NCBI GenBank assembly: GCA_025200525.1
Contig: CM045770.1
Span: 128,007,429 to 128,071,428 of the forward strand
Origin: Camellia lanceoleosa
Taxonomy: Eukaryota; Streptophyta; Magnoliopsida; Ericales; Theaceae
Direction: 5' to 3'
DNA: 64,000 nucleotides
Part shown: positions 46,883 through 58,499 of the stretch, piece by piece
Position numbering within the stretch: position 1 is the first letter of the stretch
How the letters are laid out: each line of letters begins with the position of its first letter
Position numbers and translations under genes: made by a program
Notes under the pieces: generated by a model
What the model was told of the DNA's origin: nothing
The model's input: the letters and a program-made list of their open reading frames with translations, nothing else
Database searches by the model: none

Positions 46883-48998
46883 CACTCCTCGGTGTCGGAT
46901 TCAAGTGGCTCAACATCCACTTTCTCGTAAGGAATTGGCAAAGCCAATGTAACCCCAACGGCAGCAAGGGCTTTGAGCCATCCATGTTTGAACCCCCGAT
47001 TCTCAAATTTCGGAACTTCATCAACGTATTCCGTGGAGCGGCGCTTTTTCCTGCCTTAAAAGCATCAGATTCGGCTTTCTCCTTGGCCGCCTTCAGCTCC
47101 TGTAACTGAGTCTCCGCCTCGGCAAGTTCGTCTTTGGAGAGCTTGAGCAATTCCTCACTCGCATTAACTCTAGCCTCAGTGTCAGAACAAAGCTGTTCAG
47201 TAGTGCGAGCCCTTTCCTTCTCCGCTTCGGCTCGCGCACTCTCCATTGCGGCCCTCATTTTTTCAAACTCTGCCCTACTCTTCTGACCATCCACTTCTGT
47301 TTGCAAACGGTCAATTCTGCCAAGAGCATCATGCATGTGGCGGCCTAAGTCGGCGATCCTGCCGACGGTCTGCAAAAACAAGTGATCATTAGATACCTTT
47401 ATAAAAATAAATTTAAAAATCGATTAAAGATACCTACCAGAAGTGCCGACTGTGTAGATAGGGCTATGGCCATAATATCCGGCACGGCGCAAAAGGCTAC
47501 ATTGTCAGCTGGCAAGGAAATTGAAGCCGCTAGGCTCAACGCAACGGCCGGATCCTCAATGGCAGAAGCATCGGAAGAAATCGACGTATCTCTGATCTTT
47601 GGCTGAATAACAAAAGGGGCAACCACGTCCGATTCTTCGAGGCGAGGCCGTTTGTCAGTAGGACTAATTTCTGAACTAGCCTCCTCCTCGGCGCTGCGTT
47701 TTTGGCCGCACTCCTCCGGAATCAGCCGTTCTTCACCAGCCTGTTGTTCACCCTCTTTTTTCGTTTCAACCGGTGTAACCTGAGCCATCCCTTCAATAAT
47801 GGAAACGGAGACCTTAGTCAAACTGGGATCAGATTCGCCGGCCTCGGCCTTTTTTTGAGCAGCCATTCGCTCGGCATTTCTCCTACGCGCCATTTGCGTA
47901 TGGCTTTCCTTCGCCATACCTTCGAAGAAATCGCCGAGTAGGTCTCCCAAATTCGCGAAAATATCTCCGAAAGAGAACTCTGCCCGACCCGAAGCGGATG
48001 GTGAGGAAGGCTGATTGAGTCCGGCAGCCTCAAACGCCAAACGCACGGCCTTGTCAACCTCTTCGGCCTCCTCAGTGAATTCTCCAGCTGGATCGGCAAC
48101 TACTTCTATCACCGGCTCTGCGTCTTGCCCCGAATCAGAATCTTCAAGATCAATTTGCCTAAGGTTCTTGTAGCTGGGGAAGATAAGAGCCGAGAGGTGC
48201 TGATTGTAGGATGGAATTGGAATGTTGTCCGCAGCCGAGAACGTGGTATAAGTGGGCTGGTACCGAAGTAAAATATGGGCGGCTCTCCCTTGTTTTTGCA
48301 CGTTTGGGCGGCCGAAGTAGTCGAGTGCAATCTTAATATCCCTAAGGACCGCGTCGTCAACTGAGGTCAGAATCTTCTTCAATTTATTACCTGCAAAAGA
48401 TAAGGAGTGATTAAGGAAAGAGAGCAGATTAAAAGATAAATCAACATACATAAGATACTACGTGGCAACCTGGGTCACCCTTATGTCTGGGAATGGGGTC
48501 TAGGCGATCTTCGCCTTCAGCGAACTCCCAATTACCTCGTCCATTGACCATTACATCGTCAACCCTCTTACCAGAACTGGCAAGCATAGTCAACAAAGGA
48601 TGGTCAGTATCCTTGGCCCTAAGGAAGTACCACCCCAGCCGACCAGAGGATTTGGCTAAAGCATAGCAGTGCCGAATGGCCGAAATTCCGAGATTCATCC
48701 TAAGGCGTCGATTCAATTCTATAACACCCATAATGATTCGAAAGAAATTTACATTGGGTTGAGAAGGAATCAGACTCCAATAGCGAAGGACGGCCCTAAG
48801 CAATGGATATAGAGGGAAACGGACTCCACCCTCCGCAATGGACAAGAGGGGGAATACGATTGTATTCTGATCCTCCCTCTCCATATCTAGAGTACTATCC
48901 GTTACAAGAGATAGATGGACGTCATCGGGAATGGAAAAATGTCGTCGGAATCCGGAAATGCGACTCTCAGAAAGGAGGTCTTTTAAGTGTTTAGCCAT
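46883..48998 (-). CDS. Antisense gene of the Tat element, putative gypsy-type transposon protein, three exons
   Basis: Exon A begins at the ATG at 48998 (MAKHLKDLLSESRISGFRRH) and contains VRFPLYPLLRAVLRYWSLIP followed by a Leu/Arg-rich helix, resembling the plant 'putative gypsy type transposon' domain (Transposase_28). It ends at AG/GTTGCC (48469); acceptor TTTTGCAG ends at 48391, giving a 79-nt intron that joins in frame. Exon B (48390-47438) encodes GNKLKKILTS, then an acidic/basic low-complexity region with KRPRLEE. A second intron (CTG/GTAGGT at 47437 to TTGCAG at 47370) leads to exon C, a coiled coil (DRLQTEVDGQKSRAEFEKM). A one-base problem near 47035 shifts the last part, which otherwise ends PYEKVDVEPLESDTEE near 46883. 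Its role is unknown. Confidence 0.55.
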
Positions 48999-49379
48999 TT
49001 CGACGGGGATCCAAGGATTCGCCGAAAGTAAAAATGATAAACAGAGAATAGGGTTACAAAGAAAAGGGAAGAAAACTTGCAGCAGATGAGGCAAAGGTAG
49101 ACGGACGAAAGTTGCAGCAAATGCGAGTGAAAGAAGGGATGCGCGCTGGCGGTCCAAACATATCAGATGATCGACGAAATGTGCACCCAAAAGGACTGAA
49201 GTTTCAAATCGCAATAAATGCGAGAGACGCATGAATGGAGCGGAAAAGTGTAATGATAAACGAAAAGGCGTGCGCCTTCTGACATCTTCTGACATGTCTT
49301 GGGGTACGCGAAGCCACCTGATCTATGCTAAGCTTTTTTGAATTCTAGACCAAACACGCTGATTAACTACCGTCAATAG

Positions 49380-49396
49380 GGAGTTCGGGGGGCAAT
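49380..49396 (+). other. Polypurine tract of the Tat element
   Basis: GGAGTTCGGGGGGCAAT lies directly before the 3' LTR. Confidence 0.75.
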
Positions 49397-49805
49397 TATG
49401 GGAGCCGAATATATGATTAAATCGAAAGGGGCATATTTTAGTAGACTGACATTAACCGGCTGCATCCTGCAAGACTAGGAGGGGCCGAGTACACTGAGTG
49501 GGCCGAATAAGAAAGGATCTTTGAAGCCGAATATAAGAACGGGTAATGATTGAAAAGTAGGCCCAGGTCCCGAGGCCCCAAAAGGAACAGATATAAATAC
49601 AGGAGCAGCGTTCTTGGAAAGACATGTAAGAATCACTTCACTTAACTTAGTAAACAAGCTTTCTTGAGTATCAGGACTGACTTGCCCGTTGGAGTCCTAA
49701 CCCCGGCACCCCCCACCGGAGCGTTTGTGTCTTTGCAGGTGACTAGCTGAGGATCAAGAGCGTCTCCCAGGATCGGAAGAGTATTTCCAAAACCACTTCC
49801 CCACA
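49397..49805 (+). repeat. 3' LTR of the Tat element
   Basis: 409 bp, TATGGGAG...CCCCACA; the first dinucleotide is TA instead of TG. It differs from the 5' LTR at about 15 sites. Confidence 0.88.
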
Positions 49806-49975
49806 ATAGCTATATCTAATATAATCACTGTGGCAGCTACTTCACTGAGTATTTGTTAATTTGTGCTAAATCCTTACTTGCTTGTGATAGCTAAGTCCAT
49901 TGCAAAATTATCTAATTCATAACCTGTTGTGCTATTAATCACCTTACTCATATACTGCATTTGTTGCTCTCCATA

Positions 49976-52182
49976 TGTGACGACCCCACCACGTATAATA
50001 ATTGGCATTCAATTAATTAAGGAGATTTGGATTTTAAATTGTCCATTATTTTGAATTAATTTGGGATTTATAATAATTATGGAGTATGATTTGTATATGA
50101 TTTGATTAAGGACTTATTTTAGAATTAGAAATTGAAAGCCTAAATGGCTTAAGAAGGTGAAATTGATGAGTTGAATCGGTTTAATTTCAAGTATTGAACC
50201 ACATGGTAGTTTAATTCAATATTCGATTCAGCTTAGTAAAATTAAGATTTGATTAAAATTGAGTCTTAATTGGAGTTAATTAAGTTATGAGGATTTGGCA
50301 GTATGATTATTATGGATTAAATCTACTTATGAGGTGTCCAATTTGAGTATGTAATTTATTGATGGGAATCTTAGGTTTGATCTAAAATTGAAGGCCTTAA
50401 TGATTTGAGAAACCAAAATTGATAATGGTAATAAATTTAATTTGATATTTGGAGCCTCTTGGGAGTTTGATTAAAAATTTGATTCAGCATAGTAAAGATT
50501 AAATATAATTAATTGGGCCTTAATTGAAGTCAATTAGACTAATTAAATCATGTGAGATTTTTTTATTAGTTATGATTAATTAAGTTATGTGCTACTTATG
50601 ATTAATTATGGCTAAGTGTTGCATAATTAAGATAAAATTTGAGGGTGTATGTGGGTGTGGGTGTGCAAAGAAATTATGTGTGTGTGTAGAGAAAGTTGTA
50701 GACAAATCTAGAGAAGTTGTGTGTGTGCGAGTTATATGTGTTGGAGCCTGGAGAGGATGTGCACGTGTATATGTGTGTTGGTGAGCTCAAAAAATTAGGT
50801 GTAATCCATTTGGCTCAAAAACATTTTGCCGAGAAAGGAATGTGATATGTATTAAAGTCTTGGAGCCTATTCATTACCTTATTCGGCTTACAGACAATAC
50901 AGTCCACTCGAGCGACCAAGTGGTGGCTCGAGCGGTCAGGCTATTTTCAGTATGACTTGAAGAATTATACTTTACTCATATTTTGATCTCATCTCTTTCC
51001 AAGCATTCTAGACATGATTTCTGGCTCAATAAAGATTAATAAGCTAACAATCAACATAAATTAGTTGGTTAAAGAATAAGTCATTGATTTAGTAGTAATT
51101 AAGAAGCCAAGTAAGAAATCTGTCTATTTGGAAAAGAAAGATTTAGTAATGAAAGAATATGTGAAATGAGAACCCGAGTTATTTGAGAAAGAAAGAATAA
51201 GCGTAGTAGAACTTCAGATTACTTAAACAGAAAAGTACAAGAGAAGTTAAATTTTGATCAAGGAAGTGATATTGTGTTTCAATGTGTATCTGTCATGTGT
51301 TTGTGTAGGTCACGTGCCACTGTCCATTTGATCAGTTTCTAGAGCTATCTGTGAGTAACAACTCTGTAAAGCTATATTTGACTATAAGTATTTTCTAGCT
51401 GATATGATATGATCTGTTTTCTGAAATGCTATTTTGTGAATCATGAATGAATATCCAATTTTCTAAAATGTAATTATGCCATCCTTAGCATTTTTTGTAT
51501 CTATTATCTGTTATTTGTTACCTGCTACTAGGGGTTTCACGTGGGTTCCATTCGTGGAATTAATTATACATAATCAACTATCTAATCTGCTCGTGGGTCT
51601 TTATGACCAATCTAATCTTTTAGTTAATGGATGTACTGCGTATAACTGTTTACAAATCTGAATGTGTATAAGAATTAGTTTCTGATCTGAATTCTGATTT
51701 CTGAATCTGTTATGGACATCATTCATCAAAATCTTTACTTTGTTGTTATTCACTAGGCTCTAGCTCATTGTATTATTCATGTATGTAGGTGATTAGACGT
51801 ATGACCAGGCCTAGAGCTTCTGCTTGGACTCTGTCTTGTCAGCCAACCTATGTGCCTCCCGTGGAGGTTCTGGATATGGCAAGTGGCCATGGCTATGTGA
51901 TGAAAGTTTAAGTTTTTGTTTATTTTGTAAATAGGGCTAAGTTCTCTTTTTGTCTTATCTGTATAAATGTGATGACATGAGGGTGATGTATGATATATGT
52001 ATATAAAGTTTAAAATTTTTCAGTCCCATATATGTCTACACAGCTTAGTGGACATTGTATATTTGTTATTTGCTTTCGTTGGTCCCTAATAAAGTGATTT
52101 TTGTTTAAGAGGCCTTAGGTAATCTACGGATTACTGGCTCATTACGATGCTAAACTTATAAGGGCGGGTTTGGGTCGTGACA
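49976..52182 (+). mobile_element. Solo LTR with target duplication CCATA/CCATC
   Basis: The 2,207-bp unit runs from TGTGACGACCCC to GGGTCGTGACA, flanked by CCATA (49971-49975) and CCATC (52183-52187). It is related to the solo LTR at 17798-20185 and sits within the Copia LTR. CTCGAGCG motifs lie at 50907 and 50927. No gene is present. Confidence 0.75.
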
Positions 52183-52319
52183 CCATCCTTCATTGAGAGT
52201 TCTTCATTAAGCTTATTCATTAACTGTTAATTATCTTCTTTTTACTAGAAAATCATTTACTGCTAGCTGTTAATTTCATTGGGGTATTATTATTTTTAAT
52301 CTATAGAAACCTAATTCAC

Positions 52320-52455
52320 CAACAATGCTGGGGACATCCAGCACCCCCACCTCCACGTGGGGGGCTGTGAGAGCAAGACTGAAATAAATAAATAAATTTT
52401 GAGCCAATCAAAAAACAGTGGGGGTCACCCCCACTGGGGGTCTGGGGCATTTTCC
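52320..52455. mobile_element. Small MITE-like insertion with 10-bp target duplication
   Basis: CCTAATTCAC occurs at 52310-52319 and again at 52456-52465, bracketing 136 bp rich in GGGG/CCCC palindromes (TGCTGGGGAC...GTCACCCCCAC). A 9-10-bp duplication suggests a Mutator-like MITE; clean terminal inverted repeats are not obvious. Confidence 0.45.
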
Positions 52456-52496
52456 CCTAATTCACTCCCCTCTTAGGTTTCTTTTTGCGTAACAAT

Positions 52497-52508
52497 TGGT
52501 ATCAGAGC
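52497..52508 (+). other. Primer-binding site of the Copia element
   Basis: TGGTATCAGAGC, initiator tRNA-Met type, shortly before the gag start at 52552. Confidence 0.88.
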
Positions 52509-52551
52509 CTAGACTCTTGCTTGGATTTAACTATTTAGGAGTTTTCGATCC

Positions 52552-53324
52552 ATGGCAACCATAGCTAACACTATCACTATTGAAGGACAAGCCACCAATA
52601 GGCCACCCTTGTTTGATGTAAACAACTATAGCCATTGGAAAGATAAGATCGACCCTATATCTTCAATCCACCGATTATGCTATGTAGATTATAGTCACCA
52701 AAGGTCCCAAAATCCTTACCAAATTAGTGAACAACATTAGTGTACTTAAAACGAAAGATGAAAGTCATGAAAGGAATCATAAATTGCTTCAAGCTGATGC
52801 CAACGCCAAACTCACCCTTGTATGTGGTTTAGACTCTAAGGAGTATAATAGAATATCTAGTTGTAATACGGCTAAAGAAATTTGGGACAAAAGAGAAGTA
52901 ACTTATGAAGGCACCAACCAAGTTAAAGAATCTCCTATTGATATGCTTGTTCATAGTAATGAATTGTTTAAAATGAAATATGATGAATCTATTTTTAGCA
53001 TGTTTACCAGATTTATTGAAATTGTAAATTCTTTGAAATCAGTTGGAAAAACTTATACTACCAGTGAGTTAGTAAGAAAAATTCTTAGGTGTCTACCAAA
53101 GAATTGGGAAGCAAAATTCACCGCCATCATAGAAGCAACTAACCTCTCCACACTAGGATTGGATAAGCTCATGGGTTCTTTTATGACTCATGAAATCACC
53201 ATGAGAGGACACAAGGATGATGAGGACCCAAAAAAAAAAGAAAAAAAAAAAAAAAGGAGTTGCATTCAAAACATCATCCCAAGAAGAAGAAAATAAAGAC
53301 TAGTGAAAATGAAGGGTATGCCAT
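52552..53324 (+). pseudogene. Copia gag, first part
   Basis: It starts MATIANTITIEGQATNRPPL and FDVNNYSHWKDKI, the typical Copia gag opening. A frame change near 52730 leads to the UBN2-type core (LLQADANAKLTLVCGLDSKE, EIWDKREVTYEGTNQVKES, FTRFIEIVNSLKSVGK) ending in a Lys-rich stretch, with a further shift at the A-rich run near 53230. The solo LTR inserted at 53325 splits the gene; the sequence after it at 57569 continues in frame once one copy of the 5-bp duplication is discounted. Confidence 0.8.
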
Positions 53325-56300
53325 TGTAGCTCGGCTTTTTAGCACCCCCTTTCGGAAGAAAAAAAAGAAAGCCCTACAGTTCAGATTCCCACGATTCTGA
53401 ATCTAATCTCACAAGTGCAATGTGAAATTGATAAACACCAAAGAGTCCAAATCCGGCAAATCGTTTGGAAAATTGATTTTAGGGTCAAAAATGCCAAAAT
53501 TGGACTGCTTTTCCAGATACAGAGTCGCCACCTAAATATTTTTGTTTGGGGGAAATTTAGGAAACCCTGACTTGTACCGAAGGCCACGTGTTCGTCATCA
53601 CCAAAATTGCCTCGGCTCGAGAACTTGGGTACGAAGGGGGAAGGTCATGAATTGAGCACCCCCGCTCGCCCAATCAAAGATCGGCCTCTACTAATCATGA
53701 TATGATTTTTATCAACATTAAATGTTCTTATTCCGGTTATTAGACTAGCATTACTATGTGATGCGTACAAGCAAATATAGACTAGTTTGCTCAAGTTGGA
53801 ACAATTCAACGCATGTTTGTTTTTGCGAAAATGGTTTGAATTTGCCACCTCAAATGGGCTTAAAGTTTGTGGATTTGCCACCAAACATAGTGGGCTTAAA
53901 ACATGATTTGCCACTCAACAAAATGGGCTTAAAAAATACATTCGTTGAATCGTTCCAATCCAAACAACAAGCTTTCATCCACAGGCATTCATGCAGTTTA
54001 GCATTTAAGCACATAGCCTCATGGTAAGCATGTTAGACATGGCAACATTCACACTCATGCAAGTATGCTAAAGCACTAAAATTCGCCTAGTACTCCAAGC
54101 TAAGAAGGTATGAGTTAGAAAATAATGCATGATTCCTAAGTATACAAGATGCCTAATTCAACACATGCAATATGCAATTAATAGGCTCAGCTACTAATAT
54201 GGCATATGAATCGATTTGATAACATGTGATTAAACACGTATTCAAAGAATTATTGAAATGACGATGTAGTTTGAATGATGCGCCGAGCCTCGGTGCATGC
54301 AAGACAAGATGAATGGATGCAAGCATAAGGTATGCTAATTTGAAATATGTCCCTAATCTAACCATCAAAAGCGATTAAATAAAAGGGAGAAAGATGTGGG
54401 GTTTGAAAACATACACACACGCACGCACACATATTACAACATTACGCCCTCACGAAGGGGGGTCCGAATGGATAAGCTAAGCTAACTAGCTAATTAAGCT
54501 AAGCTAATTAAACTAATTATTACAACACTTGAATAAATAGCTAAACTAATTAACTAATTATTACAACACTTTAAACTAATTAACTAGCTACACTAGCTAA
54601 CTAATTATTACAAACCGAATTAATTAACGATTCTAGCTAATCAATTAAAATTAAAGCGCAAAGCGAATTAGCTATTCTAACTAATTAATTACAAAAAAAA
54701 CCACTAGTTAAGCATAACACTAATCTATTACAACACGGATCCCAAGGATAGATAAGGAACTCATGCATGAATGCGATTTCCACCTGAAAAAGTCTCCACT
54801 TGTGCTATTGAATGCCTTTGTTGCACAATAAACCATCTGCACTTCTTCCACCTCAGAAGTACACTGCTGAATTTACACTGGTGGCTGTTAGGGGACCCGT
54901 CGGCCACTACTAGTGGTCGTTCGACTATAGATGGTGGCCGGTCGGCCATCAATGGTGGCCTATCGGCCACTGCTGATTGAACTTCCTTGCTGCAACAAAG
55001 AGCAAACAAAGCATATACAGGGCATTTTCAAGGCTTTGTTTGCACAATTCACCCCCCTTTTCATGGACAAATCAACGGGAGACAAACTTCAGTTCACAAA
55101 CCATCAACTCAAGCAATTTCATTGCATGATAGCTCACAAACCAAAGAGTACAATTTCATTAAATGCAACAAAATGAGACTCTAACCTCCTCCCTTTCATA
55201 AGAGATCAAGGGAAGTGGTTGACCTTGGAAACTTGGCACATTTCATCACTAATGAGTATGAAATGACCCAAGTTTCCATGTGTTCAATTAACGTCCGATT
55301 GAACACAACAAATTAATATCTTGCTCACTTTTATTTCCAAGTTTTAATTACCCCATTTTAGTTACCTTTCCATCCTTTAATCAATTGAGTCCAAGGGGTG
55401 AGATTCAGTCCTCTAATGGAAAGAGGGCTCAAACCAAAAGTTGTTTTAGGCATGAAAGAGACATCATGCCATTGGTAATGAACCCCAAAGGGATTAAACA
55501 ATTAAGCACGAGACCTCAATCTCATGCTTTAAACAAGCAAGTAGTTTGAAACCCTTTCAAAACAAATCAAAAGCCAAGAAAGGAAGGAGGTTGCAAAGGT
55601 GATTAAGTGCTGGAATTGAGGGATAAAAACATAAATAAATGCTATCAACTCAAACAAGATGATGTCTAAGGCCTAGAACACCAAACTTGTGCGAACTATT
55701 ACACTACAAGCATACAAAGCAAAGCTCAAATGCCACTAACAGCTCAAAACAATCCTAAAACATGTTAAAAACAATCCTAAAATGTGCTGGAATTGAACTA
55801 ACAAAAGCTAGAATAATAGGCCAAAACATAACACAAGCTAAGCTAGTAAGCAAGACACAAGAAAGGGAGTCTAACCCCTCCAATTTTAGACTTCAAAACA
55901 TGATTTTAGCCACTGAAACAGCTCTGAAAAATAGTGTTTAAAAGCTCTGAAAAAGATGATGAAAGGGTGGAAAACACAAGGGCAAAGGCCTCCAAAACAA
56001 GGTACAAAGAAGGGCTATCAACCCCTCAACCTTTAATGGCCTTAGGGTCCAAGCTTTAGCCCAAAAACACAGTTTTTGTAACCCAAAATCAGTTGGAAAA
56101 TGTGTTGGAATGAAGACAAAAGTAGCGAAAACATGGAGCTTTTGAGCTAGTAAACAGGCATAAAGAGGGGTGGCTAACCCCTCTATTTTTGGGACCTCAA
56201 AACAACATTTTTAGCCTCTGAAAATCTCTAAAAATCAGTGGTAAAAAGTTGGAAAGAAGTTGATGAAGGGATGGGAAGCACAAGTGGAAAGCCTTAGAGA

Positions 56301-57563
56301 ACAAGGTTTAAAGAAGGGTGATTAACCCCTCCACCTTTAATACCCTTAAACCACAAGCTTCAACCCATAAAAATAGTTAAAAAAACACTTCTAAATTAGC
56401 AAGAAAAGATAGAAAATAAGTAGTGTAAAGGTGCTCAAAATTATACCTCTTGAAAAGGAATAACACTTTTGTTCACAAACCAACAAACTCTCACTCTCAA
56501 AGGCTGAAATTTGGACTCAACAATCTTAGAAAGGAGAGCTCCAATATTGGTTAGGGAAGTGTTTGGGTAAGGTGTATGTATTGCAAGATAGAGATAGAGA
56601 GAGAATTCCAAGAATTGGAACTTTTGGAATTTTTTGGAACCTTAAACAATGAAGGAAGGCCTGGTATATATAGAAAAACTGCCCCCCATGTCGAAAATAT
56701 CAAGCCTTGAACAACTGGAGCTTTTGGGGGATAGCTGGAACAAAATATCTAGCTTTTTCACCAGTGGCCGATCAGCCAGAAGTGTGCATTGTCGGCCACC
56801 AAAAATCTGCTTCCAGGCCCAACTTCAAACGGGCATATCTCCTTCATCCGGACTCCTTTGCAGGTCAATCTTGAGTCTAAATTGAAGCCCCAAAAGTCTA
56901 GTTTCCAATGGAAGTGTCCTCATATCTAAATTCTAATTTTTCAAATAGATATTCCTATTTTAGTGAAGGTTTCTCAGTTTTGGCTTAATCGGATGGGTAC
57001 CTCATTTCCAACAACCATATCTCTCTCATCCGTACTCGGCTTTAGGAGATTCTTGAGTGTAAAATGAAGCCCCGAAAGTACACTTTCCAATGGTGGTGGC
57101 CCCACAATTAAAGTCCAAGTGTACAAAAAGTAGGCCTGATTTAGTGGAGGCTGCTCAGTTCTCCCTTAACGGTTGATGCCCAACTTCTCTCCCAACTAAT
57201 TTTCTTCCCTCTCCTCCAATTTTCTTCAACTCCAAACCTCTAAATAAGATGTTTTAAAGATTTTTTTTCAAAGAGTTCACCTCTCTTCCATTTATTTCCA
57301 CTTTGTCCTTGCTTGGTTTACCGAAAAGTGTAATTTTTAACAAAATGTGAACCTCGGAACATCGTAGAAGAATTTTCAAAAATATTTTGAAAGAGAGGGT
57401 TTTAAGGTCTAAAATAATTTTGGTCCAAAATGGGGTGCAAGATTGGGATTTAGAAGCTCTTCTTGCTGAAGAAATCGAGCATTTGCATAACACACCTTTC
57501 ATCATCGAGTGATCAATCAATGGCACCCAAGTCTTAAGGGCAATAAAAAATGGGGTGTCTACA
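53325..57563 (-). mobile_element. Giant solo LTR with target duplication GCCAT/TCCAT
   Basis: The 4,239-bp unit runs from TGTAGCTCGG to GGTGTCTACA, flanked by GCCAT (53320-53324) and TCCAT (57564-57568). Same subfamily as 2799-5696. GGCC-type palindromes spaced 21 bp lie at 54913, 54934 and 54955. ORFs inside are chance. Confidence 0.8.
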
Positions 57564-57568
57564 TCCAT

Positions 57569-58142
57569 GTTTAGTAGAAATCTCAAAAAGTACTAAAAGA
57601 AAAGCAATCATGGAGGAAGAAGACCTTTCAAGAAAGAGTACAACAAAGATTACAACCGAAAGAAAGAGCCTATCATTTGCTATGAGTGCAAAAATCCGGG
57701 ACACATCAAGATAGATTGTCCAAAATTGAAGAAACATGGAAAAGACTACAAGAGAAACAAGAAAGCTATGGTGGCAGCTTGGGGAGAAAGTGATTATGAT
57801 AGTTCAAACGATGAAGCTAAAAATGATGAAGTAGCCAACTTATATCTCATGGCTCTAGGAGAAGATCAAGATGAGGTCAATTTTAATTATGAAGAATTTG
57901 AGAGTATTTTTAATGAATTGCATGATGAGTTTAAAAACATTTGTGCTAAAAATAACGTGTTAAAGAAATTAGTTGCATCTTTGTCTAACAATGTGGATGA
58001 ATTGAAGAAAGAAAACCTTGTTTTGAAAAATGACCTTAACACAACTTCTAGTGAGAAAATTATTTTGAAAAACAGTGTTGATGATTTGAATAAAACTATT
58101 GAAAATTTTGTAAAAGGAGAGATAATCTCAACAAACTTCTAG
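57569..58142 (+). pseudogene. Copia gag zinc knuckle and coiled coil
   Basis: The CCHC knuckle CYECKNPGHIKIDC (near 57678-57720) is followed by a Lys-rich linker, an acidic stretch (SDYDSSNDEAKNDE) and a long coiled coil (ENLVLKNDLNTTSSEKIILK) that partly repeats at 58140-58200. It is interrupted by stops before and after. Confidence 0.75.
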
Positions 58143-58499
58143 TGAGAAAATTGTTTTGAAAAATAGTGTTGATGATTTAAATAAAACTCTTGAAAATTTT
58201 GAAAGGTAGAGATAATCTCAACAAACTTCTTGGTAGCCAAAGATGTGTTTTTGATAAGGTGAGCATTGGATACGACCCTTTTAAGAAAGAAAAAAAACTC
58301 AACACTATTTTTGAAAAAGGACCTCCCATGACACAATTATTGTAGGAAGAAAGGCCATTATGTATCTACTTGTTCATTCAAAAAGAATACGAATATGGGA
58401 GTTAAAAGATTTGGATTGTTAAAGCTACTAATCATACTAACCAAGAAGGACCCAAGAAATCATGGGTATCAAAATCCAACATATGATTGTCTTATTGTA

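Larger units (their letters stand above)
33949..49805 (+). mobile_element. Tat-lineage Ty3 element lacking pol, with antisense gene and tandem array
   Basis: Two 409-bp LTRs bound a 15,857-bp unit; without the nested solo LTR it is about 10.4 kb. ATAGT (33944-33948) and ATAGC (49806-49810) flank it, one base apart from a perfect target duplication. Order: LTR, PBS, gag, gag knuckle/protease, 50/51-bp tandem array, non-coding, antisense gene(s), an 88-bp array, antisense gene, purine tract, LTR. RT, RNase H and integrase are absent. I count about 15 differences between LTRs (~3.7%). Tat/Ogre/Retand elements are known for antisense ORFs and tandem repeats in this 3' half. Confidence 0.82.

Noticed and set aside
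15846..57563. DNA transposons with TGTA/TACA inverted ends
   Set aside because: The same sequence begins right after a polypurine tract at 2476 and 60769, and the 5-bp duplications fit LTRs; inverted similarity is limited to four or five bases.
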